A DNA stretch of 64,000 bases, from assembly GCF_041296385.1 (NCBI RefSeq), contig NC_091014.1:16715578-16779577 (forward strand), in the 5' to 3' direction. Positions 60,601 to 64,000 of this stretch are shown piece after piece. Below the pieces are notes generated by a model that saw nothing but the letters and a program-made list of their open reading frames with translations, did not search any database and was not told where the DNA came from. The first letter of the stretch is position 1; each line of letters opens with the position of its first letter. The position numbers were made by a program, and so were the translations under genes. The stretch comes from Aphelocoma coerulescens (taxonomy: Eukaryota; Chordata; Aves; Passeriformes; Corvidae).

Positions 60601-63600
60601 AGCGCCATTCCTTTGAAGTATCAAAAGAAAAGATGCTGACCCACCTCCCTTGCTCCCAAACTGGCCATTGATTTTTGTCCATTGCTGTAGAGGTAGGACT
60701 GAAAGTAGATGTGCCATCAGCATGCAGAGATATAATGTATTGAGTCAAAGTTTATATCTCTATATTGCAAGGACTGTGGTTACTATTTGGAAGTTGTTTT
60801 AAAGAGGAGTTTCAGTTTCCTCCTTATTGGTTTTTTTTCAGAGTGGAAAACGAGAAATCATGTCCTACATTTGTTTATTTTATTCAAACACTATCACCAG
60901 GATTTGTGTTCAGCATTTCTGTGTGAGAAGCTTGCAAAGTAAAATTGTTCAATGCCTGTGTCTGTAGCTCTGCCAGTAAGTGGTGCTAGCTGCACATTTT
61001 TGTAGCCCTTCCAGGAAAATTAATGGTAAGGCTACAGCAGGTCCCATTTTAGAGGAGTATGTTTTTGAGGAAAATATGCAAACATAAACTGTTTGAACAA
61101 CACAACTTGGAAAATCCTCCTCTGATCATTTTAAGGCTGTCATAGGCATGTTTGATGTAGCAGAGTCCAATTCTTTACCCAATTTTAGTTTCTGGATACG
61201 TCACGTGTGCAAGCTCTGCACATCAAGGAGGTCACGTTCTTACCAGCATTTACCTGTCTTGTGTACATGCTGCATTGGCTGAGAAAGCACAGGTTAGTTG
61301 ATATACACTTAGTTTGATATGCACATGTGTACCCTGATGCTGAATATGTGCCTAGACTGCACACTGCAGCACTCGGACCTGCTGCAGCTCTGGATTCATG
61401 TGTGGATGCCCCGTTACTATGGGGATTGGCTCCACTGAGTCCTGTGACAGTAAAATCCCAGACTTGCATCTAGTCATCCAGGGAGGGTTAAAAGGCAGGG
61501 AGCCCTTTGGAGGGGGAAAGCATATTTACTGCTCAAAAACATGCTAAATGGGCATATATTCACCTGCACGCTTGAGTGCCTCCAAAATAGGGAAAATATT
61601 AATCCCATCATCTGAATAGCACTTATCAGCAGAGGATTTGCTTAAGAAGATTTTCTATCTTGGCCTTTTCAAGGAGGGGTGAAGCTGCTCCAGCAGCTGG
61701 TGGGCAGCTCAGGGAAGTCTGCCCGTCAAGAGAAATAAGAATGGAAGCTCAGACAGTGAGAAGGCATAAGCAGATGTGTGAGGAGGTTAGGGGCTGCCTG
61801 GCTGCGGCTTGGGGAAGTGGTGGGGCTCAAGGCCAGGTATGGCATTTTACTGATCCTGCCAGATAGCCCTCTGTGCTAGGGGAACCCTCAGAGGCAAAGA
61901 ACCAGAATCTCTAGGGCACAGTAAAGCAACCCCACGCCTGATTTCTGTTGGAATGTGAGAGAAAAGGAACTGATGGCCATGGAGGGCTTTCTGGGTTGGC
62001 CTTCCTGCATGCTGTGACTTGGAGTAAATACCCATTTATTTCAGCAAGAGGGGTAGGACCTTCTCTATCTGATTATTTCTTCATCAGAGCTGGGGGGCTC
62101 CCCAGGAGGGAAGTGCTAGAGTTTTTCTTCTTGACAGTGCCAGAGGAAGGAAGCCCCTGCAAGTGGAAGATTCATCCAAGTTTTGTACCAGCAAATTTTG
62201 CACCTGGGTTGTCTGCCTCCCTTGCTCCTGTGCTATATTTTGGTGCTCTCCACAAAGCCCAGTCCCTCCCGTCAGAATCAACCCCTGAGGAGACAGCTGG
62301 TCTCTGAAGACCCTCCTGACCTGAGCATGGGGCTTTGCTGTGAGCTGGGGACTGCCATGTCTCCACTCTGGAGAGGCAGACTACACTCTGGATGGGGAAG
62401 GGTTGTGAGGCTCCCGGCTTCTCCCTACACACTGAGAGCATTTCCGGGGGGTGGTGACTGCTGAAAATACCTAGAACAAGTGCTACCCAAGGCCAGGCAG
62501 GGGTGTTCTGAATGGTGGTCAGTGCTGGAGGGACGGTTTTGGGAAGGAGCTCTCCTGTTCTGACTGTACTGCACAGGTTTCAAATCCCCTGAATTTTGAT
62601 TTCCACTGCAAGGTAGAAAAAACAAAGGGGAGATGAGTTAAGTCTCTGTAGAGCAGTCCCTTGTGGTGTCTGTACAATGCTGGTTTCTGGAAAGGTGAGG
62701 GAGGAGTCCTCACAGCAGGAGGGAATATTTAATTAGAGCTGCCTTTGCCCACAGAGAGGAGCTTGCGAGGAGCAGGTGGAAAAGGCTTTTAAACACTGCC
62801 ATTGAACTGCCTTAATCAGAACATCTGGTAAATCTCTTGAGGAGGATATGGCACTTTTGAAGGTGATGGAAGGAATTCTCTTCTCTTGACTGCTGTAGGC
62901 AGCTGCTGCTTTTCCAAACCCCTGATGCTGAAAGGTAGCCAGCATCCTCACCACCTGATGGGCAGGCCCCATGTCTGCTCACCCACCAGGGAAGAGGGAA
63001 AAATTTAACTTGCAGATTGGAGTGAGAAAAAGAGGCAGCTACTCACCAACAGAGAAAACCTGAAATCTTGCCCAAGGAAAAGAAAGAATGACTGTGTGAA
63101 AATTCAATGAAACCTGTTTAAGGGCTGTAACCTCAGAAATCTCATCTGTTCTAGTGCCTGCAATAGGAATTGCTTTCGCAGAGTTTCATGACTGCTTTGG
63201 TGGGAGCAGCTCGTCTGCCACAGTGCTCCAGCCATGCCAGGGCAACAGACTTCTGGGGTTTGTCCTGCACAAACACACCTTATGCGTTTTAAGGCCAGTG
63301 TTTTCTCCTCTGTGCATTCCCAGCATAATGTGGATTTGCAAAGGTGACTGAAAAATGGGCTGTGCAAAGTCATTAGCAACATTGATTCTCATTATTGTAG
63401 CATATGCCAGTGCAAAAACATCCAGCATTTGCAAGATGGATGGGTTGCACCGGCTGGGCTGTGAGTGCCTAATTAGTTAAAATACACAGCATCATAAATG
63501 CCAGCACTGACAGCTGAGGCCTTGCAATGTCAGTATGGTGAGCAGCGTTAATTTGTTCTGACATCAGACTGCTCCCTCAGTATGGATGCCAAATCCTTGC

Positions 63601-63640
63601 TCTCTGCTGCAGCCAGAGTCCTGCACCCAAACACAGGACA

Positions 63641-63656
63641 GTGTGTGTGTGTGTGT
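63641..63656. repeat. (GT)n microsatellite
   Basis: Eight GT units. Confidence 0.9.
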
Positions 63657-63698
63657 CATGAGACTGGCCCAAGGTACAGCAGCAGTGGCTGTGAGAGG

Positions 63699-63701
63699 CA
63701 A

Positions 63702-63736
<35 letters not shown>

Positions 63737-63748
63737 GTAGCAGCAGTA
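63699..63748. repeat. CAG trinucleotide repeat
   Basis: About sixteen CAG-like units with CAA and TAG interruptions. The minus-strand frame through it reads as a run of leucines, which is composition, not evidence of a gene. CAG repeats are often length-polymorphic. Confidence 0.9.
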
Positions 63749-64000
63749 GGGACAACACAAGGCAAAATAGGTTCTGCAAGAGGCTGGCTAAGTGCTGTGA
63801 TGTCCTTTCACTCAGCCTCCACAACCCAAAGAGGTGCAGGAATGTGCAGGCAGGGACTCCCCATTGCTCAGCGTGCAGCTGTCCCAGAAAGGGGAAAGTC
63901 AGCTTTGTGGTTTCAGTTCAAGATCAGAATAGGGACTCATTGAATGTGCATCCATCACTACAAAACTGTGTGGTGGTGTATTTCCCACTGACTCATTTAT

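Larger units (their letters stand above)
57641..64000. other. Intergenic, no gene recognised
   Basis: No recognisable coding or RNA gene. Short simple repeats lie near the right end. Open frames of up to about 120 codons occur without domain support. Confidence 0.55.

Noticed and set aside
1..64000. CRISPR arrays, bacterial operons, tRNA or rRNA genes
   Set aside because: No regularly spaced direct repeats, no prokaryotic gene organisation and no recognisable structural RNA sequence were seen.

Overview
This window looks like avian chromosomal DNA, probably from a gene-poor stretch of a songbird-like genome. The evidence is a low density of interspersed repeats, several minus-strand remnants of the bird LINE family CR1 with its usual 3' signature, and avian-style retroviral LTRs. 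I found no host protein-coding exon chain and no recognisable tRNA, rRNA or snRNA gene. Nearly all open frames are short, unconserved-looking and consistent with chance.

The exception is 22137-24399, a compact 2,263 bp LTR element inserted in the + direction. It has two 293 bp LTRs that I read as identical at every base, a perfect 6 bp target-site duplication (GCTACC), a primer-binding position, a leader with a consensus-like splice donor, a polypurine tract, and one intact 449-codon ORF (22538-23887). The predicted protein is a three-part chimera: an N-terminal domain resembling the matrix (p10) domain of betaretrovirus-like Gag, a CpG-rich Arg/Ala-rich linker, and a complete Y-box-type cold-shock domain followed by a Pro/Tyr/Phe-rich tail. 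There is no protease, polymerase, capsid, zinc-knuckle nucleocapsid or envelope. I read it as a non-autonomous ERVK-like element that captured a host Y-box protein mRNA and kept it as its only gene. The identical LTRs indicate a recent insertion, while the many mostly conservative differences within the cold-shock domain suggest the captured gene was maintained through many earlier rounds of replication. This is the standout feature of the window.

Other layout: 1-6140 is repeat-poor; CR1 pieces lie at 6141-6414, 7272-7438 and 18197-18334; the chimeric element is at 22137-24399; a degraded LTR/ERV-like remnant with AATAAA lies at about 28418-29329; a solo LTR with TATA box and poly(A) signal is at 38307-38891; a degenerate telomere-like tract lies at about 42300-42650; another probable solo LTR is at about 43231-43982; a roughly 1 kb decayed CR1 including reverse-transcriptase remnants is at about 56683-57640. 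Microsatellites are scattered, including a CAG run near the right end.

The only interacting parts visible are inside the 22-24 kb element. The LTR would supply promoter and poly(A) signal, the leader and polypurine tract would allow reverse transcription by an enzyme supplied in trans, and the Gag-matrix/cold-shock fusion could bind the element's own RNA. That working model is inference.
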